A DNA stretch of 64,000 nucleotides from NCBI RefSeq assembly GCF_042654245.1, contig NZ_JBHSGI010000028.1:62001-126000 (forward strand), given 5' to 3'. The DNA is from Seohaeicola_A nanhaiensis. Lineage in GTDB: Bacteria; Pseudomonadota; Alphaproteobacteria; Rhodobacterales; Rhodobacteraceae. The position numbers were made by a program, and so were the translations under genes. Positions 57,350-64,000 of this stretch are shown here, piece after piece (positions within the stretch are counted from its first letter, which is position 1; every line of letters begins with the position of its first letter). The notes beneath the pieces are model-generated. The model ran no database searches. It had not been told where the DNA came from and saw only the letters and a list, made by a program, of their open reading frames with translations.

Positions 57350-58096
57350 TCAATAGTTCACTTGTTCGTAGCCGTAGTTGCCCTCATAGTCGCGCCAGTC
57401 GACGAAGACCGACCGGTGAAAGATGCCCGGGCAATCCTCGCCCCATCGTTCCAGTCCGACATGGGCTTCGGGCAGGTCTGCCGGAGAGGTCGGGGCCCAA
57501 GTGAAATCGCCCTGAACTCCATAGGTTCCGAGAAGGACCGTAGCGATTCGAGCGCAATATCCATCCCGGCCATTTTTCTGCTGTTGGGCATATCGCACGT
57601 CATAGACACGGATCGAGCGCACGAAATTGAACTCAGGGCCACTGATATCGATGTCCGCCCGGTCCTGCGCAAGATGCAGAGCAAGCCCCTTTGGCAGGTT
57701 GCGACTTCGATCAGGGCTCAGAGATTGTATCGTCCATATTGAGTCCGCTCCGCGTTGCGGCGGGCTGCCAGGAAGGCTGAAGGGCAGGGGGGTGCCGTCG
57801 AACAGGGCGTCGTAGAGACGCTCGCGGTGGCCGCCGTCACCGTTGGGGTGGTATGAAGCACCCATCGGGCAGCGCCAGATCTGCAATGGCGGTTCAACAG
57901 GCCAGGGTGTGATCCGCCGGATGAATTCGGCGCGCGCCCGAGCGCAAGGAACGGATGCTGGCCATCCGCCGGACAGACACAGCAGGATCGCGCAATCGAT
58001 CGGATAGGACTGCGCCGAAGCATGTTTCGCACCTCCCAGTACCGGAAGAGTGCCGATGGCGGCGGCGAAAAGAATGCGGGTGGTTGAGCTAAGCAT
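57350..58096 (-). CDS. Secreted cysteine-rich transfer-region protein
   Basis: The 248-residue protein has a signal peptide (ILFAAAIGTLPVLGGAKHAS, then AQ) followed by YPIDCAILLCLSGGWPASVP and C. The IDCAILLCLxGG motif is characteristic of a family of secreted proteins encoded beside alphaproteobacterial conjugation genes. Later parts include WRCPMGASYHPNGDG and RIYDVRY-like strands. Its function is unknown. Its upstream region has an AT-rich near-palindrome (TATATTAG/CTAAATATA) near 58145. Confidence 0.65.
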   Translation of the reverse strand: MLSSTTRILFAAAIGTLPVLGGAKHASAQSYPIDCAILLCLSGGWPASVPCARARAEFIRRITPWPVEPPLQIWRCPMGASYHPNGDGGHRERLYDALFDGTPLPFSLPGSPPQRGADSIWTIQSLSPDRSRNLPKGLALHLAQDRADIDISGPEFNFVRSIRVYDVRYAQQQKNGRDGYCARIATVLLGTYGVQGDFTWAPTSPADLPEAHVGLERWGEDCPGIFHRSVFVDWRDYEGNYGYEQVNY

Positions 58097-58446
58097 ATTT
58101 GGGGTCCATCAAGATGGAAGTTCCCGGCACTATGCAACAATACTATATTAGTGTCACGCTAAATATATTATGAGAGGAAGCGAGTCGCGTACCCGGCTCC
58201 CGGTCAAACCACTCCGATTTACCACTTGCCGTGAGCCTATCACGATGTGCTGTGTTTTCGTCGGCGGCCATGGACTTGGCCCTCGCCAGCACTTCTTGGT
58301 TCCAAGGGCGTTCGAAGCGCTCCGGTGTCAGACCGCGTCACGGTGAAGGGATAGCAAGCTCGAACCTGTTCCGGGGAAAGACCCAGCCGACCGGCACCGC
58401 CGTATCGCGTCGTTGCGGTGTTCCCGATCGTTCCGTTCATATCGCC
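58097..58446. other. Intergenic, AT-rich promoter-like part at left
   Basis: About 350 bases. At 58138-58175 an AT-rich stretch with TATATTAG-N7-CTAAATATA is the likely promoter/operator of the leftward secreted-protein gene. The remainder has no gene or clear structure; the hydrolase gene ends at 58447. Confidence 0.4.
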
Positions 58447-59376
58447 TCAGAGAAAAAACTCGCCGATCCTGCTGATCACGTTTGCTCTGATCTGAGGGGT
58501 TTCCGAGAACAGATCATGTTTGGCGTCCGCCACGAGTTCCAGTTTCCCTTGCGGCCAGGTTGCCATGCGCTCTCGGATTGCGGGCAGGTCTACAACCTCA
58601 TCCAGCGCGCCGCAGAAAGCGATGCAGGGGATGTCCGGCGAAGGCAGGCGTTTCAGGTTTCTCGTTTCTTCAAGGACCTGAAACAGCCACCCCATGCTTG
58701 GCCCACCGATCTGGTGTTCCTTGAGCGTTGTGGCCTGGTTGATGAAGTATGCGTACATGTCAGGATCACTTGTCAGCCTGTTGTCTTCAAAAGGCGTCTC
58801 AAGAACATAGCTCTTGCCGTCAGTGCCAGGGGCGTAAACGCGGCCCATGCCGAGAGCTTGAGCGGTCCACGACAGAGGCCAGGCGGCGGCGCGCTTGAGC
58901 GGCGGAAGGTTGATGTTCCACATTGGACCCGTGAAAGCGCAAGACGACACCGGCAGGCCTTCGATGATTGCCCGCAGTCCGATGCAGGCGCCCAGTGAAT
59001 GTCCGATCAGGTTCCATGGTTTCCTCAGCCCAAGAGCCTGCGCGGCGTCAACCATCGCGGCGACGTCCCTGTGATAGTCGGAAAAGTGATCGACATGTCC
59101 CGCCATCCGGTCTTGCGCCGCTCGGTCCGCCAGACCTTGCCCGCGCCAGTCGATCACCAACGTTGCAAAGCCCATTCGCACGAGCTCGGTGATCGTTCGG
59201 CCATATTTTTCGATGTACTCTGAGCGGCCGGGGAACAGAAGAACTGTACCTCTCGGTGTGGTTTCGGGTTGCCACATGCCCACACGAAGACGAGTTCCGT
59301 CATCTGCCTGTATCCAGAAGGCCGAGCCGCTGGCAGGCGCTTCGGCAGATTCTATAAACAGGGGGGCTTCTTGCAT
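58447..59376 (-). CDS. Alpha/beta hydrolase (lysophospholipase/monoacylglycerol lipase-like)
   Basis: The 309-residue protein has the nucleophile elbow LIGHSLGACIGLRAI, an oxyanion-region LLFPGRSEYIEKYG, VIDWRGQGLADR, the acid region FCGALDEVVDLPA and the histidine in ADAKHDLFSE. All three catalytic residues are present. It looks like the lysophospholipase-type hydrolases of Rhodobacterales genomes and could be chromosomal rather than part of the element. A 90-bp gap without a gene follows before the membrane protein gene. Confidence 0.82.
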   Translation of the reverse strand: MQEAPLFIESAEAPASGSAFWIQADDGTRLRVGMWQPETTPRGTVLLFPGRSEYIEKYGRTITELVRMGFATLVIDWRGQGLADRAAQDRMAGHVDHFSDYHRDVAAMVDAAQALGLRKPWNLIGHSLGACIGLRAIIEGLPVSSCAFTGPMWNINLPPLKRAAAWPLSWTAQALGMGRVYAPGTDGKSYVLETPFEDNRLTSDPDMYAYFINQATTLKEHQIGGPSMGWLFQVLEETRNLKRLPSPDIPCIAFCGALDEVVDLPAIRERMATWPQGKLELVADAKHDLFSETPQIRANVISRIGEFFL

Positions 59377-59466
59377 GGTTCAGTTCCTGGCAGTTGTGAG
59401 ATGGGTGCGATGCCGCTCGAACACGTCGGCCGGAATTGTCCCTCGCTAGCGTATTCGGACCGTCTC

Positions 59467-61107
59467 CTAGCTTTGGTGGGCCAGCCCAAGCTGAGGATCA
59501 AAAAGGCTGTATACGGCAACCAGGATGGCTATGCAAAGCAGGAGGGAGAAGCCGGGAAACTGGCCGATCATCAGGAAGTTGGCGACAAGCAGCGTGACCA
59601 CCATCAACATCCTTCGCCACGGGACGCAATGCCGTCGGGCACTCTGACCCAGCTTCCGTTCATCTTCAGAAGCCTGATCGTCATCGGTGCTCGAGGCGTC
59701 GCCGATGACGCGATAGATCTGGATATAGGCGTATAGAAACACGGAACATGTCGCAAACAGAAGAAGAAAGCTCGTGAAATGTGCGAGCGCCCGTTGCTCA
59801 AGCCATCCGCCTTGGACTTCGCCGGCTCCAAGCGCAAACAGAGCATCCTCCATCAACCATCGGAAGATCGTCTCCCCATCTGAAACCAGGTAGGTGGCTT
59901 GCAGCTTGATGCATGTGGTTATCAGTATGCCAAGGACGGTGCACCGGAATATCCCGGACAATAGCCTGGTGCCGACCAGTCTTGCCTCGTGCCGTCGATC
60001 TCTTGCTTCGGCCAGCGCGCCCGAGCCGCAAATTTCAAAGAAATCAGTCGCCAGGGTGCACAGAAATATCAGGCCGGTGAGGAACAGGTAACAGATCACG
60101 GCCGTGTAGAGGAAGGCCAACATCGAAACGGCGATGGCTTCCGGCACGGACATCACCGCCGGCCGGACGATGGCCATGACGTTCCAATCCACCATGAGCC
60201 GGCCGACATCGCCCTGCATCAGCGCACGAAAGTGCACGCCGAACCATTGAAGCGCGAACACGATTCCGAAGCAAATGAACGCCGCCGCCCAATGCGATTG
60301 CGAAAAGGAGTCTACCCGACTGTACCAGCTATCAATCTCACCGGTCTCCCCCGACATCAGACGTGAACGCCCTTCGGCCCTCCAGAACTTCAGCAGTTCC
60401 ACCACAATGATCAGGAACAGCGGCAGGATGACGAGCTCCAGGACTGTCCAGTTCGGCGCCCAGAAATACCCGACCTGCTTGTTCAGGCCGGAAATGGGGC
60501 TGTAGGTGATGCTGTGAACATCCGTGATGTAGGTCAGGAAACCGAGCGTTACGCATCCGGCCCACACAATCGCCGGAAGGTTGAGGGAAGAATGGCCGGA
60601 AAAGAGGGCTTCGCAACGTCTTGCGATGCTGAATCGCCGAAGAGTTGGTTGAGCGGCGTCGTTGGGTTTCGGGTCGGCTTCGGCGTCCAACGTTACGATA
60701 GGCGTCGGGTCCGTGCTATCTTCTGCTCGCGTGGGTGCAGCCTTCCTCATTGACCTTCGTTTGGCAGCTAGCCGCGAACGCCCGGAACTGAGAGCTGATT
60801 GCCACGCGCCGACTGCATCCGGATCGCCGCAGCCAAAGATCCTTGCCAGCCAGCGAATGTTCTCGGCACTGATCCCTTTGTCGTTGTCCTGGAACCAAAG
60901 CTGAACGGTTCGCAGCTCGATACCCGACCTGTTTGCATCGATTTCCGAGATCGCGGCTGCCAGGAGGTCTGGCATCCAGGGGCCGTTGGGAAACCCGTCC
61001 TTGTCGACCGGCCGGCCCGCGCCCGCGGCGCTCACCTGGCTGAAGATTTCCTTGAAGTCACTTCCGTCTTCAGGAGGAGGAAGATAATATTTTCCGTTCT
61101 TTATCAA
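59467..61107 (-). CDS. Large multi-pass membrane protein with N-terminal HTH-like segment
   Basis: Residues about 35-110 are soluble and read ISEIDANRSGIELRTVQLWF, then QDNDKGISAENIRWLARIFG, a homeodomain/XRE-like DNA-binding pattern. From about residue 165 there are roughly nine membrane segments (for example NWTVLELVILPLFLIIVVEL; AFICFGIVFALQWFGV; AVICYLFLTGLIFLCTLATD). There is no transporter motif that I recognise. The pairing of a HTH-like domain and a membrane domain suggests signal-linked regulation. No ATG lies near the conserved start; a TTG at 61107 (LIKNGKYYLPP) is taken, with a TTG at 61185 as alternative. Confidence 0.65.
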   Translation of the reverse strand: MIKNGKYYLPPPEDGSDFKEIFSQVSAAGAGRPVDKDGFPNGPWMPDLLAAAISEIDANRSGIELRTVQLWFQDNDKGISAENIRWLARIFGCGDPDAVGAWQSALSSGRSRLAAKRRSMRKAAPTRAEDSTDPTPIVTLDAEADPKPNDAAQPTLRRFSIARRCEALFSGHSSLNLPAIVWAGCVTLGFLTYITDVHSITYSPISGLNKQVGYFWAPNWTVLELVILPLFLIIVVELLKFWRAEGRSRLMSGETGEIDSWYSRVDSFSQSHWAAAFICFGIVFALQWFGVHFRALMQGDVGRLMVDWNVMAIVRPAVMSVPEAIAVSMLAFLYTAVICYLFLTGLIFLCTLATDFFEICGSGALAEARDRRHEARLVGTRLLSGIFRCTVLGILITTCIKLQATYLVSDGETIFRWLMEDALFALGAGEVQGGWLEQRALAHFTSFLLLFATCSVFLYAYIQIYRVIGDASSTDDDQASEDERKLGQSARRHCVPWRRMLMVVTLLVANFLMIGQFPGFSLLLCIAILVAVYSLFDPQLGLAHQS

Positions 61108-61260
61108 TGAACTGCCGGTCTTGGTTTCGTTCCGTTTCGTCCCCCTTCGTGTTCTATCGTGATCTTGTGGCTCATGATGAAACAACTAAGGCGGGAAAAG
61201 TATGTGTTGAAGAGTCGCATTGCGCGATTCCATCGGCAACAGGAAGCAGGAGTCAAGACC

Positions 61261-61389
61261 ATGGGTGAACAGTATGATAGCGAGTTGATTGCCGGGGCCG
61301 ATGGGACGCGTAGCACGGGCAGGATTGACTCTCGCGGTTCGTCACCAAACGACGACCGTTGCGGTATCCAACCAATCGACTCGCTGTGA
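61261..61389 (+). CDS. 42-residue hydrophilic protein, coupled to next gene
   Basis: An ATG at 61261 opens MGEQYDSELIAGADGTRSTG, then RIDSRGSSPNDDRCGIQPID. It is disordered in composition with one cysteine. Its stop overlaps the GTG of the next gene in a GTGA, which supports both as a coupled pair. It is divergent from the large membrane protein gene. The family is unknown, and it could be the 5' part of a frameshifted longer gene. Confidence 0.4.
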   Translation: MGEQYDSELIAGADGTRSTGRIDSRGSSPNDDRCGIQPIDSL

Positions 61390-61658
61390 ACTTGACAGTG
61401 CCTGAGGATGAACAGGAAGCGGCAGCCATTGCCCGGCTGCTCGGGGAAGATCGGACGCGCATAGTTGGTTGGGTCTATCGTTGGAACACGTCGGCCTTGT
61501 CCGTTCTCTGGATCGATCGTTCCTGCAAGGCCAGATACATCGAGCCATCACTCCGGCCGGAGGTGATGGCGAAAGCGAAATCGGCGACACCGGACGAAGT
61601 GACCAACTTCCTCGAGGCGCTTTCGTCCGCGGAAGGGGAAGATCCGGAGACTGGATAA
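61386..61658 (+). CDS. 90-residue protein, function unknown
   Basis: A GTG overlapping the previous stop opens VNLTVPEDEQEAAAIARLLG, then TRIVGWVYRWNTSALSVLWI and EVTNFLEALSSAEGEDP. It is soluble with a mixed helix/strand core and an acidic tail. It may act with the large membrane protein encoded divergently. It converges on the cyclo-ligase gene, 16 bp away. Confidence 0.55.
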   Translation: MNLTVPEDEQEAAAIARLLGEDRTRIVGWVYRWNTSALSVLWIDRSCKARYIEPSLRPEVMAKAKSATPDEVTNFLEALSSAEGEDPETG

Positions 61659-61674
61659 ATTCCACGCTACCAGG

Positions 61675-62460
61675 CTACACATTCGACGATCCGCAATGAG
61701 CTATACCTGCCTCCGTCAGGATGAGGTCGAGCGGGATGTCATGTGGTTGCGGGTAGATGGTCGCCAATTTCGCCGCCTGCAGGCCGATCCCGATGACGAA
61801 AGGCTTTGGGTCCAGCGCTGCCAGCGTCCGGTCGAAGTAGCCCCCGCCATAGCCCAACCGATAGCCTTCCGCCGTCCAGCCTAAGAGCGGGGCGAGGGCG
61901 GTGTCGGGAGTGAGGACCGGGGCATCGGGAGGCGGCACCGGAATGTTCCAGTCTCCGCGCACCATGCGCGTATCCGGTGTCCAGCGGCGGAAGGTCAGCG
62001 GCGCGGCTCTGTTCTCAACCACCGGCAATCCGATGATCACGCCGGCACTGTGCAGTTCTGACTTCAATGCCCGCAGGTCGGGTTCGCCCTTGATCGGCCA
62101 GTACGCGGAAAACACCAGGCCCCGCGCGCCGCCGAAACGGTCCCGCAGCAGCTGCCGCAGGTGCCCGGTCAACGCCGCGCCGGCAGCTGCGCGCTCGGCC
62201 ACCGACAGCGCCAGGCGCGCGGCGCGCAGGCGGCTGCGCTCGGCCACCGACAGCGCCAGGCGCGCGGCGCGCAGGCGGCTGCGCTCGGCCCGGCGCCAGC
62301 GGGCGACATCGCGCGCCTGTTGCGGATCCACCGCCAGCGGATCGAAGTATTCCGGCGCGATCTCGGCGGCATAGCAGGGCGGCGAGGAAAAGCCGCTGGA
62401 ACAGGCGAAATTTTCGAAGTCCTCGCCGCTGCTGTCCTGCGGCGGAGGCGGCTTGGCCAT
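61675..62460 (-). CDS. 5-formyltetrahydrofolate cyclo-ligase with duplicated segment
   Basis: The 261-residue protein has the cyclo-ligase core. An N-terminal ARWRRAERSRLRAARLAL helix is followed by LVFSAYWPIKGEPDLRALKS and RMVRGDWNIPVPPPDAPVL. The nucleotide/folate loop LGYGGGYFDRTLA and the C-terminal PLDLILTEAGI complete it. It converts 5-formyl-THF to 5,10-methenyl-THF using ATP. Two in-frame copies of RSRLRAARLALSVAE come from a 45-bp tandem DNA repeat. A 50-residue Pro/Ser-rich N-terminal extension precedes the core. It is a housekeeping gene and suggests the chromosome resumes here. Confidence 0.85.
   Translation of the reverse strand: MAKPPPPQDSSGEDFENFACSSGFSSPPCYAAEIAPEYFDPLAVDPQQARDVARWRRAERSRLRAARLALSVAERSRLRAARLALSVAERAAAGAALTGHLRQLLRDRFGGARGLVFSAYWPIKGEPDLRALKSELHSAGVIIGLPVVENRAAPLTFRRWTPDTRMVRGDWNIPVPPPDAPVLTPDTALAPLLGWTAEGYRLGYGGGYFDRTLAALDPKPFVIGIGLQAAKLATIYPQPHDIPLDLILTEAGIAHCGSSNV
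62191..62290. repeat. 45-bp perfect tandem repeat inside the cyclo-ligase gene
   Basis: A 45-base unit starting GCGCTCGGCCACCGACAGCG occupies 62191-62235 and 62236-62280 without a mismatch. The first 10 bases of a third copy follow (62281-62290). The length is a multiple of three, so the reading frame is kept and 15 residues are duplicated. Confidence 0.95.
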
Positions 62461-62706
62461 GGCGCTATCCCCGGATCAGCGAGGGGATTGCACCGGGCTT
62501 GCGCAAGGCTGAGGACGGAACTGAGACGACGGTTGAGCAAGCTCTCATGCGCGGGTTGGCTACCGCATGACCGTGGTTTCGTCCTGGGGCTGCCTCGGTC
62601 TAGTGAGCGAGCGTCGGCAATGCCGGCTCATAACAGGGCACGAGGATCCCCCACCGCGTTCCGTCCCCAGCCTTGCGCATCAGCGGGCCGGAGGAACGTC
62701 CCTTTT
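62461..62706. other. Gap between cyclo-ligase and IS110, no gene seen
   Basis: About 245 bases. The left part is the upstream region of the cyclo-ligase gene. The right part probably belongs to the downstream end of the IS110 element, whose exact border cannot be fixed since these elements lack clear inverted ends. Confidence 0.4.
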
Positions 62707-63837
62707 CTAGGCGTGCTGTCCGGCTGTGCGGACCGGGACTGCCGTCACCATCCGTGCGATGGCCCATATGAACCCGACCATCTCGCGGGCGATGGCTGTT
62801 GTAACGACCACCTTCGGTTTCCCGGCCGCGGCCAAGCGGCGATACCGCTGGCACATCCGCAGCTGCCCCTTCCAGGCGATGTCGCGCACGGTCCCCGGAA
62901 GCGCCTCGAGCCGGTCGTGCAGCTTGCGGCTGACCCGCGGCTGCATGCGGTAGCTCCATGCCCCCTCGATCAGGGCCCGGCGCGCGAGCCCGCTGCCCTC
63001 CTTGGTGATCCCACCGCGGCGCACGGTGGCACCGCTGGAGTGTTCCGAGGGTGTCAGGCCAAGATAAGCCATCAGCTGGCGCGGATTGTCAAAGCGGTGA
63101 AAGTCGCCGACCTCGGCCACGACGGTGACGGCGACAATGAACCCGACACCGCGCATGGCCTGGACCGCCTCCACCACGGGCGCCAAGTCCCAGTCCGGCA
63201 GCAGCTCGGCAATCTGTTCGGTCAGCTTCGCGACCCGCGCCTCGGCATCGGTGACCGCATCCACATAATCTTGGAACACGATCTGCTGCGCTGGGTGGTC
63301 AAAACGCACTGTCGTCAGCCAGCGCCGGTAGGCTACCGTCCAGCCCTTCTTGCCAGGATAGACGCGGCTGTGGCGCAGCAGGAAGCCCTGCAGGTGTTGC
63401 CGCGCCTTGCCAGTGACGCGCATCGCCGTCGCTCGGGCGCGCACGAGGTCGCGCATGGCCTCGTGCGCCGCATCCGGAACCCAGACCGCCGTCAGCTCGC
63501 CCGCCCGGTGCAGCTTCGCCAGCATGACAGCATCGCGGCGGTCTGTCTTCACGCGGTCACCAGCCTTCACGGGGATCAACGACGGCGCGACGACCGTGCT
63601 GTCGTGCCCCAGCTCGACAAGCTGGCGGTGGAGACCATAGCCACAGGGCCCGGCCTCGTAGCAGAAATGAAGCTTGCCTCCGACAGCGCTCAGCTTGTCG
63701 ACCAGTTTCCGTACATGGTCGGGCCGGTGCGGAACCGTGCCCCAGTGGCGGACCTCGCCGCCCCGTTCTTCCGCGGCCACGGCCACCGCTATCGTTGCCT
63801 TGTGGACATCCAGCCCGATGAAAATGCTATCTTGCAT
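62707..63837 (-). CDS. IS110-family transposase
   Basis: The 376-residue DEDD transposase begins IFIGLDVHKATIAVAVAAEE and has the second acidic region DRVKTDRRDAVMLAKLHRAG. The C-terminal IS116/IS110/IS902 domain reads VQAMRGVGFIVAVTVVAEVG, then YLGLTPSEHSSG with the conserved serine. It is complete and probably functional. IS110 enzymes use bridge RNAs made from the element's non-coding ends. The flanks here (62461-62706 and 63838-64000) are the places to look for one. Confidence 0.92.
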   Translation of the reverse strand: MQDSIFIGLDVHKATIAVAVAAEERGGEVRHWGTVPHRPDHVRKLVDKLSAVGGKLHFCYEAGPCGYGLHRQLVELGHDSTVVAPSLIPVKAGDRVKTDRRDAVMLAKLHRAGELTAVWVPDAAHEAMRDLVRARATAMRVTGKARQHLQGFLLRHSRVYPGKKGWTVAYRRWLTTVRFDHPAQQIVFQDYVDAVTDAEARVAKLTEQIAELLPDWDLAPVVEAVQAMRGVGFIVAVTVVAEVGDFHRFDNPRQLMAYLGLTPSEHSSGATVRRGGITKEGSGLARRALIEGAWSYRMQPRVSRKLHDRLEALPGTVRDIAWKGQLRMCQRYRRLAAAGKPKVVVTTAIAREMVGFIWAIARMVTAVPVRTAGQHA

Positions 63838-63839
63838 CT

Positions 63840-63917
63840 GGTCTCTCCCCCATTCCTGAGGCTCGGCACCGGACCATCCGGCGCAACCCTCGAACGGAGA
63901 ATGCCGCGGGAGAGACC
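63840..63917. repeat. 10-bp inverted repeat upstream of the IS110 transposase
   Basis: GGTCTCTCCC (63840-63849) and GGGAGAGACC (63908-63917) pair perfectly around a 58-base spacer just upstream of the transposase start. It could be a promoter-proximal hairpin or part of a structured non-coding RNA of the element. The sequence after it (TCTAGAGCGTGTTGCGG, from 63952) resembles ends of other insertion sequences but is cut by the window edge. Confidence 0.5.
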
Positions 63918-64000
63918 ACCGACCCAGTCAGCTCACTCCGCGATCATGGGGTCTAGAGCGTGTTGCGGTTAATTGGTTTCATACCCTGCGGCTTTGAATA

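Noticed and set aside
1..64000. CRISPR arrays, rRNA and tRNA genes
   Set aside because: No regularly spaced direct repeats and no cloverleaf or rRNA sequence were recognised on reading. A dedicated search would settle this.

Overview
The window looks like part of a conjugative mobile element (integrative element or plasmid) from an alphaproteobacterium, most likely Rhodobacterales. The evidence is high GC, a VirB/VirD4-type transfer system with a MOBP/VirD2-like relaxase, a long block of small conserved plasmid/ICE proteins around an ArdC-like protein, a ParB-like protein and a Strawberry-notch-type helicase-methylase, and IS66 and IS110 elements at the two edges. A 5-formyltetrahydrofolate cyclo-ligase gene at the right end suggests that chromosomal backbone begins there. 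Calls were made by reading protein motifs; no database search was run.

Layout. 1-1052: end of an IS66 element inserted into an scpB-like gene. 1.1-13.3 kb: accessory cargo. This holds an HTH-peptidase regulator divergent from an E2(UBC)-like cysteine protein and a repeat-motif mini-protein, a TacAT-like DUF1778/GNAT toxin-antitoxin pair, a complete Gabija-type defence pair (OLD-TOPRIM nuclease plus UvrD-like helicase), a Fic protein coupled to a mini-protein sharing the repeat motif, and a FecBCDE-like siderophore uptake operon divergent from a methyltransferase. 14.0-32.7 kb: conserved element backbone, all rightward except one TA pair. It runs ArdC-like, DUF3768, ParB-like, Phd/PemK-like TA, a 1419-residue helicase-methylase, a run of small proteins, PAPS-reductase-like, RadC, ParDE, a SLOG/DUF2493 protein and a nucleotidyltransferase-fold protein. 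Several of these genes are preceded by copies of one dispersed leader sequence. 32.8-38.2 kb: candidate oriT region, MobC-like protein, relaxase and VirD4 coupling ATPase.

38.5-44.6 kb: a defence island between virD4 and the virB cluster. It is a type III CBASS operon (CD-NTase, HORMA, TRIP13-like AAA+) with an unusual SLOG-TIR-like putative effector and a DEDDh exonuclease, all overlapping head to tail. It is divergent from an HTH-ImmA regulator that is followed by a PIN toxin gene broken by one stop codon. The shared intergenic region carries GTTTACA half-sites. 44.8-56.3 kb: a compact leftward virB operon (virB1-B2-B3-B4-lipoprotein-SLT-B5-B8-B9-B10-B11-small proteins-B6). 56.4-61.7 kb: secreted and membrane proteins of unknown role, including an alpha/beta hydrolase and a large multi-pass protein. 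61.7-64 kb: the cyclo-ligase gene with an in-frame 45-bp tandem duplication, then an IS110 transposase.

The genes fit a self-transmissible element. Its backbone handles transfer, stability and anti-restriction, while two cargo sites carry anti-phage systems (Gabija and CBASS) and several toxin-antitoxin modules. The least familiar parts are the E2-like/mini-protein locus near 2-3.3 kb, the CBASS effector pair, and the repeated leader element of the backbone.
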